Positions 13,401-25,400 of a DNA stretch of 64,000 bases are shown here, piece after piece. The notes under the pieces are model-generated. The model worked only from the letters and a program-made list of their open reading frames with translations, was not told the origin of the DNA and ran no database searches. The DNA is from Mytilus californianus. Taxonomy: Eukaryota; Mollusca; Bivalvia; Mytilida; Mytilidae. How positions within the stretch are numbered: the stretch's first letter is position 1; each line of letters opens with the position of its first letter. A program made the position numbers and the translations under genes. Where the stretch lies: positions 3,425,501-3,489,500 of the forward strand of contig NW_026262701.1 in NCBI RefSeq assembly GCF_021869535.1. The letters are read 5' to 3'.

Positions 13401-16400
13401 TGTTATTATTAAGTCTCCCAAACGAAGTTTGGGAAGACTTATTGTTTTTGCTCAGTTCTTATTATTATTATTATTCTTCTTCTTCTTCTTCTTCTTCTTC
13501 TTCTTCTTCTTCTTCTTCTTCTTCTTCTTCTTCTTCTTCTTCTTCTTCCGCTGCTTTTAAATTTGAACTTGTCCGCACCCGTTCTCCAAAACCGCTTGTC
13601 AGATTAACTTAGGGTTTCACAATATGTTAGACTAACATGTCTAGTGGTGCAATCAGGGTTTTGTTTGTGCAATGGGGTTTATAAAGAGGTACTTTGGGGG
13701 GCAAAAAGAAAAGAGGGTTTTACTATAGAACCCTATGGGATTTTATTTTTTTAAATTTTCAAATGATTATAAATTGAAAACCGTTTGTGATAGACACAAT
13801 CTTTTTAATTGAAAATGTTCTAAATGATAAAGCCCATTTAATGAAATACAGGGTTAGTCCCCAGGGGTCACCCCCACCCCCTGCCATTTAAGAAAGTTCT
13901 AATACCTTGTAAGTGGTAAAGATCCCCACCCCTAAACCATATATATTCTGGTTTGTCATGCTAAGATGGTTTGAATGATATACAGGGTTAGTCCCCAGGG
14001 GTCATCCCGACCCCCTGCCATTTGAGAAAGTTCTAATATCTTGTAAATGGTCGAGATCCCCACCCCTAAACCATATATATTCTGGTTTGTCATGATAAAG
14101 CACATCAAATGTAATACAGGGTTAGTCCCCAGGGGTCACCCCCACCCCCTGCCATTTAAGAAAGTTCTAATATCTTCTAAGTGGTCAAGATCCCCACCCC
14201 TAAACCATATATATTCTGGTTTGTCTTGCTAAGATGGTTTGAATGATATACAGGGTTAGTCCCAAGGGGTCATCCCCACCCCCTGCCATTTGAGAAAGTT
14301 CTAATATCTTGTAAACGGTTGAGATCCCCACCCCTAAACCATATATATTCTGGTTTGTCATGATAAAGCACATCAAATGTTATACAGGGTTAGTCCCCAG
14401 GTGTCACCCCCACCCCCTGCCATTTAAGAAAGTTCTAATATCTTGTAAGTGGTCAAGATCCCCACCCCTAAACCATATATATTCTGGTTTGTCATGCTAA
14501 GATGGTTTGAATGATATACAGGGTTAGTCCCCAGGGGTCATCCTGACCCCCTGCCATTTGAGAAAGTTTCTAATATCTTGTAAATGGTTGAGATCCCCAC
14601 CCCTAAACCATATATATTCTGGTTTGTCATGATAAAGCACATCAAATGAAATACAGGGTTAGTCCCCAGGGGTCACCCCCACCCCCTGCCATTTAAGAAA
14701 GTTTTAATATCTTGTAAGTGGTCAAGATCCCCACCCCTAAACCATATATATTCTGGTTTGTCATGCTAAGATGGTTTGAATGATATACAGGGTTAGTCCC
14801 CAGGGGTCATTCCGACCCCCTGCCATTTGAGAAAGTTCTAATATCTTGTAAATGGGCGAGATCCCCACCCCTAAACCATATATATTCTGGTTTGTCATGA
14901 TAAAGCACATCAAATGAAATACAGGGTTAGTCCCCAGGGATCACCCCCAGCCCCTGCCATTTAAGAAAGTTCTAATATCTTGTAAGTGGTCAAGATCCCC
15001 ACCCCTAAACCATATATATTCTGGTTTGTCTTGCTAAGATGGTTTGAATGATATACAGGGTTAGTCCCCAGGGGTCATCCCCACCCCCTGCCATTTGAGA
15101 AAGTTCTAATATCTTGTAAATGGTTGAGATCCCCACCCCTAAACCATATATATTCTGGTTTGTCATGATAAAGCACATCAAATGTTATACAGGGTTAGTC
15201 CCCAGGTGTCACCCCCACCCCCTGCCATTTAAGAAAGTTCTAATATCTTGTAAGTGGTCAAGATCCCCACCCCTAAACCATATATATTCTGGTTTGTCAT
15301 GCTAAGATGGTTTGAATGATATACAGGGTTAGTCCCCAGGGGTCATCCTGACCCCCTGCCATTTGAGAAAGTTTCTAATATCTTGTAAATGGTTGAGATC
15401 CCCACCCCTAAACCATATATATTCTGGTTTGTCATGATAAAGCACATCAAATGAAATACAGGGTTAGTCCCCATGGGTCACCCCCACCCCCTGCCATTTA
15501 AGAAAGTTTTAATATCTTGTAAGTGGTCAAGATCCCCACCCCTAAACCATATATATTCTGGTTTGTCATGCTAAGATGGTTTGAATGATATACAGGGTTA
15601 GTCCCCAGGGGTCATCCCAACCCCCTGCCATTTGAAAAAGTTCTAATATCTTGTAAATGGTCGAGATCCCCACCCCTAAACCATATATATTCTGGTTTGT
15701 CATGATAAAGCACATCAAATGAAATACAGGGTTAGTCCCCAGGGGTCACCCCCACCCCTGCCATTTAAGAAAGTTCTAATATCTTCTAAGTGGTCAAGAT
15801 CCCCACCCCTAAACCATATATATTCTGGTTTGTCATGCTAAGATGGTTTGAATGATATACAGGGTTAGTCCCCAGGGGTCATCCTGACCCCCTGCCATTT
15901 GAGAAAGTTCTAATATCTTGTAAATGGTTGAGATCCCCACCCCTAAACCATATATATTCCTATTTGTCATGTCTCGAACATTTGAATGACGTATACGGTC
16001 AGTCCCCAGGGGTTCCCCCCACCCCCAATGTTCTAATATCTTGTAAATGGTTGAGATCCCCACCCCTAAACCATATATATTCCTGTTCGTCATGTAATGA
16101 ACATTTGAATGACGTATAGGGCCAGTCCCCAGGGGTTCCTCCCCACCCCCAATGTTCTAGTATCTTGTAAATGGTCGAGATCCCCACCCCTAAACCATAT
16201 ATATTCTGGTTTGTCATGCCAAGATGATTTGAATGATATACAAGGTTAGTCCCCAGGCATCACTAATGCATATAACTTTACTGGACCAAACCAATTTTCA
16301 CTGGACGTTGCCCAATGTCAGGCAACCCTGGGAATTACGAATTATGGGAGCTTCGTTTGGGAGACTTCGTAACAGCATCCTGTTACAATCATTTCTTGTT

Positions 16401-19400
16401 GAAGTTATATTTTTCTATACAATATGAGCATAATTATTTATAATGATTGTATGTTTTCGTGAGGACACTGAGCCAATGTAATGACTTGGCCAGGCGAAAT
16501 TCCTTTGAGAAACATGTGTTTGTACTTTCAAGCACCTGCTTTCGGCTATGAGTCGATTTTTTGGCTATTTTAAAGTTTGACACCGGTTCTTACCTTTCAA
16601 ATTCAATTCATTATGCTTTCAGTGTTCTATTCATTCTGTTTTCCCAGTGTTCAACCATTTTTATTTATGTATAATCGAGATAACTTATGTAGCTAACTTT
16701 CACCTTCGTACATCAACTGCCATTTCCAGCACAGTGATTTTTGTGTATTGATTATACAAATTAGGTTGTCTGTGTGTAACCTCAGGTGAACATTATGTAC
16801 CACAACCGCAAAACAGTGTATGAATACTATAGCGATTGTAGATCGGTTTTTACATGATTATTGTATTAAAACAGTATTAATTATGATTGTTAATTGTACT
16901 AAGATTATTTTTATGTTCCGTTAACATATCGTTTACGTTTTATTGTACTTATTTCTAGCAATCGGGGATTCTTTTTCGTACTTATCAGGCACGTTTCCAG
17001 TTTCCCGTTCGTTTCCCCATTTAAACCGTTCGTTGCCCTGTTAAGTCCATCAGAGTATAAAAAGCTTGCACCCGTTTGCCAGGGGCTCAGTCAGACCTAC
17101 AGATACGTTGCCAGATTTTCTGTCAGTTTTTACTGTCGTACAGTCAGGGGTACTACTTGTACAAGTAATTTTTATTTAATTGAAGAAGTAAATAAAATAT
17201 ACTTATACAAGTTAATTATATTGTTTGAATAATCTCCCCTTAATTTTCTAAAAAATTTACTTGTATAAGTAAATTTTTTTTACAATCCCACAAAAATTCT
17301 CAAGTTTTGAGATGTAAAATCATGCCTTTAACAATTTTTCTCAGGTTAGCTCATAATTTTTGATAAGAGTTCAATGTTTCATCTCATTAATTCAACAAAG
17401 AAACTGATTGAGCAAAGATCTTAAGTATTTGCGCAAGGCCTTCAAAAATTGCTCCTTGGGGGCTTGTAAATGAGCAGTGTTCTAAAGATAAAAGACAAAT
17501 GAGATTTTCATTGTCCATGAAATTACACTTAAATGAATAGTAAAGACATCTGCAAAGGACAGACAATTCAAAATTCTGTTAGAGCAAAGAAGTTCTAAGA
17601 ATTCAAGAAAAGAAGATAGGATGACTTTTTTACTTGTATAAGTAAAAAAATCTGAATGCCTAAGGGACATAACTAGGCCAAAAAATAATTTACTTATACA
17701 AGTAAATAAAATACACTTGTATAAGTATCCTACAAATTTACTTATATAAGTATATTATAATTACTTCTTGAAGTAAATAAAAATTACTTGTACAAGTAGT
17801 ACCCCTGACTGTCGTATATTTCACATTCGCTGAAGTTCTTCATATTTTTATCATGAATTTCATGAGATTTTAAGCAGTTTCATTGCAGTTTAGAATATTT
17901 GGCTTTTTAAATACACATTTGTGTAGTTTTTCAATTGTTTAGTGCAGTTGATTTTTCTAAATTACCAAATATTTGGACATTTTCTGTTCACTATAAGTCT
18001 AGTATTTTGGACTTAGATCAGAATCAAAAATGGATTTAATTCAATTGTAAATATAAATAGCGGGTCTATTTATTCAGGCTAGTTTTCATTTGCTAACCTG
18101 TTTTCTTTGAGACAAAACGGAATAAAGTTACATGCCTTCCCATCCCCCATTTTCTCTCCATTTTTGGTTAAGACATATTGTTAAGTATCCTGTTTGCTGA
18201 GTTGCTCCAGTAATCAGAGAGAACATAAATAATTTCTGTATACTTTCTAAGATAGGAATAGTAAGAAGCTAGGACAATTAAATTTCACTTTTAAATACTC
18301 TCAATCTCAAATGTGATTGAAGTCTGCCTTCCTGTGCTTACTCAAGGAGGCTGAGGTTAATTAAATAATAACAAAGTACAGTTATTTCAATTATATAATT
18401 TATTAGGAGATGATATATATATATATTTCTCTAATTCTTCGTCAATTTATCCCTTTCTGCACCCATTGTATAAAAAAAATTTAATCAACGTGTGGTTCGT
18501 TTGATCTCAGTTCTTCATTGGTTAAAATCCGATTATGACGTCAAATTTTCTTGCTTTCCTCTGAATTTCCTATTGTGACGGCATGAAAAAAGGCTACCAT
18601 GCCTGATGACGTCACATAGAAAGAACACATCTTTTTGCAGATCATTCGAAAAGAAGGAATAAATTTGCCTGCGTATTGTTTGAAAATCATTAGAGAAACA
18701 GATTCCACCACCAAATCTCGTGTAATACGATATTTATCCACTCTCGACAGTTAAATTTTAAATATTTAAAACGCTCGGCAAGCCTCACGTTTTAAATTTG
18801 AAAATTTAACTGTCTCGAGTGGATGAATATCGTATCACACTCGATGCAGTGGTAGAATCTATATGTAAACAAAGATATGATATATAAATTATTGGGTAGT
18901 TGGTTGAACACTGTGGCAAATAACTGGATACATTAATAGTTAGAAATATATTTATACTTCCAAAAGTTGTTAAAACTGTAATTTGGTTCACTGTGATATC
19001 TGTATGAAATGCTTTACTAATAATACAAAATTATGCTCTTAAATATCTTATTTATTAATCATTAAACTTACATAATAGTAGTCCAACTTGGTCTCTGGTT
19101 GTTGGTGTCATAACACTGTCTCATGGGAGAATAGACCCTCTTGCTACACCTAGACAAGAAACTATTTGATTGTCAGACAGAAGATATTTATTTGTGTGCT
19201 AGTCTGTTGGTACCGTTCCTTGCGTTTCCACTTCTTGATTGATAGTTTATATGTTGACAATTTAGAGGTTCATCCTCTACCTTACAGAGACAATCTGTTC
19301 TATAAACTACACGACAGGAGTGTGTTCATTTCCACAGAATAGAGCGTATTTGAATATTCCTAACCCTTTTCGTTCGCCCTCTATTTGAGTTATTCATTTG

Positions 19401-22400
19401 TTTTAATATTGAGATTAAATATTTCCGTGTGTTTTGACCCCTTTGACCTAGTTAAAAATCCCTCCCCATGAGATAATTACATCTTAATAAAAAATAGTCT
19501 ATTAAGGTCCCCTGTGTACCTGTAAACGTAGGTGGTGGCAGCATAGTTAAAGAGACACCTGTCAGGCCAGTTATTACAATTCAGTTGTTGACCCCCATCC
19601 CGTTTAATACAAGAGGTGCTAACGTTAGCTCATGATTCCCCTTTATCCGGCCATTATGGACGAAAGAAAACCCTTGCCAGGATTAGGCTTGAATTCTACT
19701 GGTATGAAATGAAAGAAGATGTAGCTGTTCACCTTTTGAAATGTGACCGGTGTGGCAAGAGCAAGTTTCCTAGTTTGGTCGAAATTTAATTATGACGTCA
19801 AAGTTTCTTGGTTTTTTTCTGAATTTTCCTATTGTGGCATCATGGAAAAAGGCGACCATGTCTGATGACGTCACATATAAAGAACACAACTTTCTGCAAA
19901 TCTTTGAAAAGGAAGGGAAAAATCATTAGAGAAACAGATTCCACCACTTTAACTCATTTGTTACGATATTTCTCCACTCTCAACAGTTAAATTTTAATCA
20001 TTTAAAAAGCTTGGCAAGCATTGCGCTTTGAATATTAAAATTTTACTGTCTGGAGTTGAGAAATAACGTAACACACTTATTGCAGTGGTGAAATCTATAT
20101 ATAAATGATGCAATGACCATTTAGAAGGATTAATTAAAAAAATTATTTTAGAAGAATTCTGAAGTCTGAGCCATACTGTTTATATATGATTATAATTACA
20201 ACAATTTTTAACAGTGTAAAACATACATTTGTAGGTTGTAAATGAAATGAAGGGAAAAATGCCAAAAACAGCTGATGAATTATTAAAACAGCTTCCAGGA
20301 GTGGGGAAATACACAGCTGGGGCGATTGCTTCTATAGCTTATGGGCAGGTCAGTTATCATATATAGGACTATTGGGAGTTGTAGTTTTATAACCATAAAT
20401 ATAAATTTGAATAGAAAATCATCATACAACTGCTCCCCTCACAAAATAAAAGACGAAAGAATAATAGTATTTGCTTTACCAATATGATGCTAAAGGTCTA
20501 AAAATTAAGGTCTTTGTTGGGGATATATATAGTGGAAAATGACTTCAAAGCATATAGAATTAAAAGGTTTGGAAAAAGCCACTACTTAGAAAGAATTCAC
20601 ATATCAAGTCTGTGCTAACAAAAAAGTATCAGTCAGTAAGGTAAAAGCTTAATCTTGACAATTAAGTAAAGAAATTTAATCTAATTTGTATTTATTCATT
20701 AAAATATATGCAATTTTTCAAAAGAAATTATTAAAATATAATTTTAATTTACATTGTTGTATATGTTTTTTTCTTCAGGCAACAGGGATAGTAGATGGTA
20801 ATGTTATCAGAGTTTTATGTAGAATGAGAAAGATGGGTGGAGATAGTACAAGTCAACCAGTCCAAGATAAACTATGGTATATTTATATGTTAGCTAGATA
20901 AACCTGACAAATATAAACTCTGGTACAAATATATATATATATATCTGTAATATCCACAACATTTTTATAATTAGGTTAAGATAAAGTATAAAATTTGAAA
21001 TATTCTACCTTTTGTAATTTGTAAAGATTGGTTTAGTGAAAATGAGTAAATCATTTCATTTTATTGTATTGTCTCAAAGCTACGGACTCGAGACGTAGGA
21101 GTGTTGTTTCTTTCATTCATTAGGATTTCCATGGGGTCAACAATTTGTTTATATTTGTGATTAGGTCAGTTTAAGGTGAACCCCTTATGATAAGTCTAAA
21201 ATATTTGGTATGCAGTTGTAGAAGCATCATTTCCATGGGCTTATTTGACCCTGCCCATCAGTCACAGTTATGCGACTGTGAAACTTATGTGTGGATTACT
21301 TGTTAAAGATAGTGATTAGGTCAGTTTAAGGGAAACCACTTTAATATGGTACATCAGTTATATTTGGTATGCAGTTGTATAAGCATTGATATACATTTAT
21401 ATCATTTTGATGGAGATTATTTGGTCTTACCTCCTCAGTCATCGTCCATTGACTTTAAAACATTAGCATGGTTTTCATATAACAGTTTTTGATTAGATAA
21501 GTTTAAGGGAAACCATTATGGTAGGTCAATTGTATTTGTTATGCAGTTTTATAAGCATTGGCACATCTCACTTCCATGGAGATAATTTAGCCCCGCCTCC
21601 TGTTTGGTGGAATATTACTTTTGAAGCTTTTGCATAGTTTAAATGTTAAAGTGTACCCAGTTAGATTTGAACATTTGCATAAAACAATCGAAAATACACA
21701 CAAGTGAGACGAATAACCTCTGTCTGAACCAGGGCTTCCAAAATTATTTTTAGCCAGCCGGACATTTTATATATTATCCCGATTTTAATCCCTTAAGACT
21801 AAATAAATAAAAGGCAATTAAGGTAATCAGTTGCCGAGTTGGCCATCCCAATGATTGACATTAAAAAAAACGATATTAAACTTTCTTTGATTCAAATTCG
21901 AAGTTCTGACGTAAGCTGTTAAATTGGCAGTGCAACATCAGCGTACTTATATCTGCTTAGACTCTTTATTTGTGCAAAATAACGTTGTCAAAAACTTTAC
22001 TTTCGTAAACCGGATGTTATCTTGACAATGGTAAAACATATACCAGAGACGGATACGGAAATTCCGTGTACGTTTGCAAAGCATGAATGAGTGCAAGTAG
22101 CTCTTTCTACATTATTTCTTCAAGAAAATATTCGAAATAAACGTGAGATAAAGGTATCAATGACAATTTAAGCATTTTTTTGAAGAAATTAGGATGCATA
22201 ATTAAATTTCACACCTGCGCACATGCGCACACGTGTACTAGTTCAAACAGAGACATGTCTCTGGTTCAAACAACGTGGTTATGACGATTTTTCATTTTCA
22301 CCTTTTTAGCTCACCTGGCCCAAAGGGCCAAGTGAGCTTTTCTCATCACTTGGCGTCCGTCGTCCGTCGTCCGGCGTCGTCCGTCGTCGGCGTAAACTTT

Positions 22401-25400
22401 TTACATTTTGAACTTCTTCTAGAGAACCACTGAATGGAATGAAACCAAACATGGAATGAATGTTCCTTATGAGGTGCTGACCAAGTGTTGTTACTTTGTA
22501 GCCGATCCATCATCCAAGATGGCCGCCAGCGGGGAACTTAGTTTAACATAGGACCCTATGGGAAATGCATACAAATGACTTCTTTTAGAGAACCACTGAA
22601 TGGAATGAAACCAAACATGGCATGAATGTTCCTTATGAGGTGCTCACCAAGTGTTGTTACTTTGTAGCCGATCCATCATCCAAGATGGCTGCCAGCGGGG
22701 GACTTAGTTTAACATAGGACCCTATGGGAAATACATACAAATGTCTTCTTTTAGAGAACCACTGAATGGAATGAAACCAAACATGGCATGAATGTTCCTT
22801 ATGAGGTGCTCACCAAGTGTTGTTACTTTGTAGCCGATCCATCATCCAAGATGGCCGCCAGCGGGGGACTTAGTTTAACAACCGACCCTATGGGAAATGC
22901 ATACAAATGACTTCTTTTAGAGAACCACTGAATGGAATAAAACCAAACATGGCATAAGTGTTCCTTATGAGGTGCTGACCATGTGTTGTTACTTTGTAGC
23001 CGATCCATCATCCAAGATGGCCGCCATCGGGGAACTTAGTTTAACATAGGACCCTATGGGAAATACATACAAATGTCTTCTTTTAGAAAACCACTGAATG
23101 GAATGAAACCAAACATGGCATGAATGTTCCTTATGAGGTGCTGACCAAGTGTTGTTACTTTGTAGCCGATCCATTATCCAAGATGGCCGCCAGCGGGGGA
23201 CTTAGTTTAACATAGGACCCTATGGGAAATACATACAAATGTCTTCTTTTAGAGAACCACTGAATGGAATGAAACCAAACATGGCATGAATGTTTCTTAT
23301 GAGGTTCTGACCAAGTGTTGTTACTTTGTAGCCGATCCATCATCCAAGATGGCCGCCAGCGGGGGACTTAGTTTAACATAGGACCCTATGGGAAATACAT
23401 ACAAATGTCTTCTTTTAGAGAACCACTGAATGGAATGAAACCAAACATGGCATGAATGTTCCTTATGAGGTGCTGACCAAGTGTTGTTACTTTGCAGTCG
23501 GTCCATCATCCAAGATGGCCGACAGCAGGGGACTTAGTTTAACATAGGACCTATGGGAAATACATACAAATGTCTTCTTTTAAAGAACCACTGAATGGAA
23601 TGAAACCAAACATGGCATGAATGTTCCTTATGAGATGCTGACCAAGTGTTGTTACTTTGTAGCCAATCCATCATCCAAGATGGCCGCCAGCGGGGGACTT
23701 AGTTTTACATAGGACCCTTTGGGAAATACATAAAAATGTCTTCTTTTAGAGAACCAATAAATTGAATGGAACCAAACATGGCATGAATGTTCCTTATGAG
23801 ATGTTGACCAAGTGTTGTTACTTTGCAGTCGATCCATCATCCAAGATGGCCGCCAGCGGGGGACTTAGTTTAACATAGGACCCTATGGGAAATACATAGA
23901 AATGTCTTCTTTTAGAGAACAACTGAATGGAATGAAACAAAACATGGCATGAATGTTCCTTATAAGGTGCTGACCAAGTGTTGTAACTTTGCAGTCACTC
24001 CATCATCCAGGATGGCCGACAGCGGGTTACTTAGTTTAACATTGGACCCTATGGGAAATACATACAAATGTCTTCTCTTAGAGAACCAGTGAATGGAATG
24101 AAACCAAACATGGCATGAATGTTCCTTATAAGGTGCTGACCAAGTGTTGTTACTTTGCAGCCGATCCATCATCCAAGATGGCTGCCAGTGGGTGACTTAG
24201 TTTAACATAGGACCCTACTGGAAATACATACAAAATGTCTTCTTTTAGAGAACCTATGAATGGAATGGAACCAAACATGGCATGAATGTTCCTTATGAGG
24301 TGTTGACCAAGTGATGTTTCTTTGCAGCCAATCCATCATCCAAGATGGCCGCCAGCGAGGGACTTAGTTTAACATAGGACCCTATGGGAAATACATACAA
24401 ATGTCTTCTTTTAGAGAACCACTGAATGGAATGAAACCAAACATGGCATGAATGTTCCTAATGAGGTGCTGACCAAGTGTTGTTACTTTGCAGTCGGTCC
24501 ATCATCCAAGATGGCCGCCAGCGGGGGACTTAGTTTAACATAGGACCCTATGGGAAATACATACATTTGTCTTCTTTTAGAGAACCACTGAATGGAATGG
24601 AACCAAACATGGCATGAATGTTCCTTATGAGTTGCTGACCAAGTGTTGTTACTTTGCAGTCGATTTACTGTTCAAGATGGCCACCAGGATATTTTATTAA
24701 ATAACGGGACCAATATTAATCAAAATTTGGCCTCAATCATTATTTGGGTATCTGTTATGATTTTTATCTATCTTTACATGATTTCTAAAACCAAAGTAGA
24801 GTCAGGTGAGCGACACAGGCTCTTGAGAGCCTCTAGTTAATTTTTTCATCAAATCATATTTCTGATAATTTAAATCTTTTTAACTTAATTAATTAGATGC
24901 AAACCGCTGAAATGTAAGAAAATAACTTTGAATAGACCGATCAATGTCCGGTTCAAAATAGTTTACCTGTCACCTGAACAGGTAAATTTCAGCTGTTCGA
25001 CAACTAATTAGCCTTGATTAAAATGAGAAGGTATTAAAGTAGGGGTTGTTTTGATAGTACTTAATGATCATGTCACTTTTATGACCGGAAATGTGTGGTT
25101 GTTAAAGGCAAAAGGTTGGGTCAAAAAGATCGCGAAATATGTTTAAATGACCGTCTCTTAAGCCTTGAAAACTAAGAAGTAGATGTCCGTTTCATGCTTT
25201 GCCCAGCCTGACTTTTACCGGACATTATACAAATGTCCGGAATATATGACCGTTTTGGAAGCCTTGGTCTGAACAGTTTATTTTGCGTTTTAAAGATCCA
25301 CAAAACCTGTTTAACTGGTATCTCCTGAAAATCAATAAGAAAGTCTTTTGTTTTTTATTCTTTAGGCAGCATGCTAATTCACTTGTAGACCCAGACAAGG

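Larger units (their letters stand above)
13411..16386 (+). mobile_element. Tandem-core element 2 with a ~134-bp array
   Basis: The left hairpin AAGTCTCCCAAACGAAG/TTTGGGAAGACTT (13411-13440) is followed by a TTA/TTC microsatellite. The complementary end CTTCGTTTGGGAGACTT is at 16351-16367, followed by the hairpin GTAACAG-CATC-CTGTTAC (16369-16386). Between them is a ~18-copy array. This is the same architecture as elements 1, 3 and 4 with unrelated sequence. No protein is encoded. Confidence 0.8.
7812..18374 (+). mobile_element. Gypsy-type LTR retrotransposon, internally deleted and nested
   Basis: Direct LTRs starting TGTAATGACTTGGCCAGG lie at 7812 and 16477. Between them are an integrase C-terminal remnant and a 3' ORF; gag, protease, RT and RNase H are gone. 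The 5' LTR breaks off at the shared word AGATTTTC (about 10107) and continues directly in integrase, suggesting a microhomology deletion. A candidate 5-bp target duplication AGTAC is at 7807-7811 and 18375-18379 (the right LTR end is uncertain). Three later insertions sit inside: 8091-9710, 13411-16386 and 17141-17811. Confidence 0.8.
21730..25266. mobile_element. hAT-type non-autonomous element with 8-bp TSD
   Basis: The TIRs read CAGGGCTTCCAAAAT at 21730 and, inverted, CAAGGCTTCCAAAAC ending at 25266. A subterminal gccggacattt pairs with aaatgtccgg. The flanks are a perfect duplication GTCTGAAC (21722-21729 and 25267-25274). CAG...CTG-type ends and an 8-bp duplication are diagnostic of hAT. 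About 1 kb of its own sequence remains, with no transposase; the rest is the nested element at 22309-24836. Its right end lies 100 bases from MUTYH exon g. Confidence 0.9.

Noticed and set aside
13400-13612. Poly-Ser protein
   Set aside because: Translation of the (TTC)n microsatellite at the end of tandem-core element 2.
14047-16217. Plus- and minus-strand frames such as [15 protein letters not shown]
   Set aside because: Shadows of the ~134-bp array; identical copies recur 1073 bases apart (four dimers).
7806-18379. Steamer-like LTR element (as in clam leukaemia)
   Set aside because: The LTRs here are at least 640 bp (possibly ~1.2 kb), far longer than the ~177 bp I recall for Steamer, and the 3' ORF differs; only general Gypsy membership is supported.
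22823-24172. Six similar minus-strand frames of ~62-70 codons ([11 protein letters not shown]...)
   Set aside because: They coincide one-for-one with the 166-bp tandem units; conservation follows the DNA repeat and frames end at the unit period.
13850-24665. CRISPR array
   Set aside because: Units are 134 and 166 bp, contiguous, without unique spacers, and in an animal intron.
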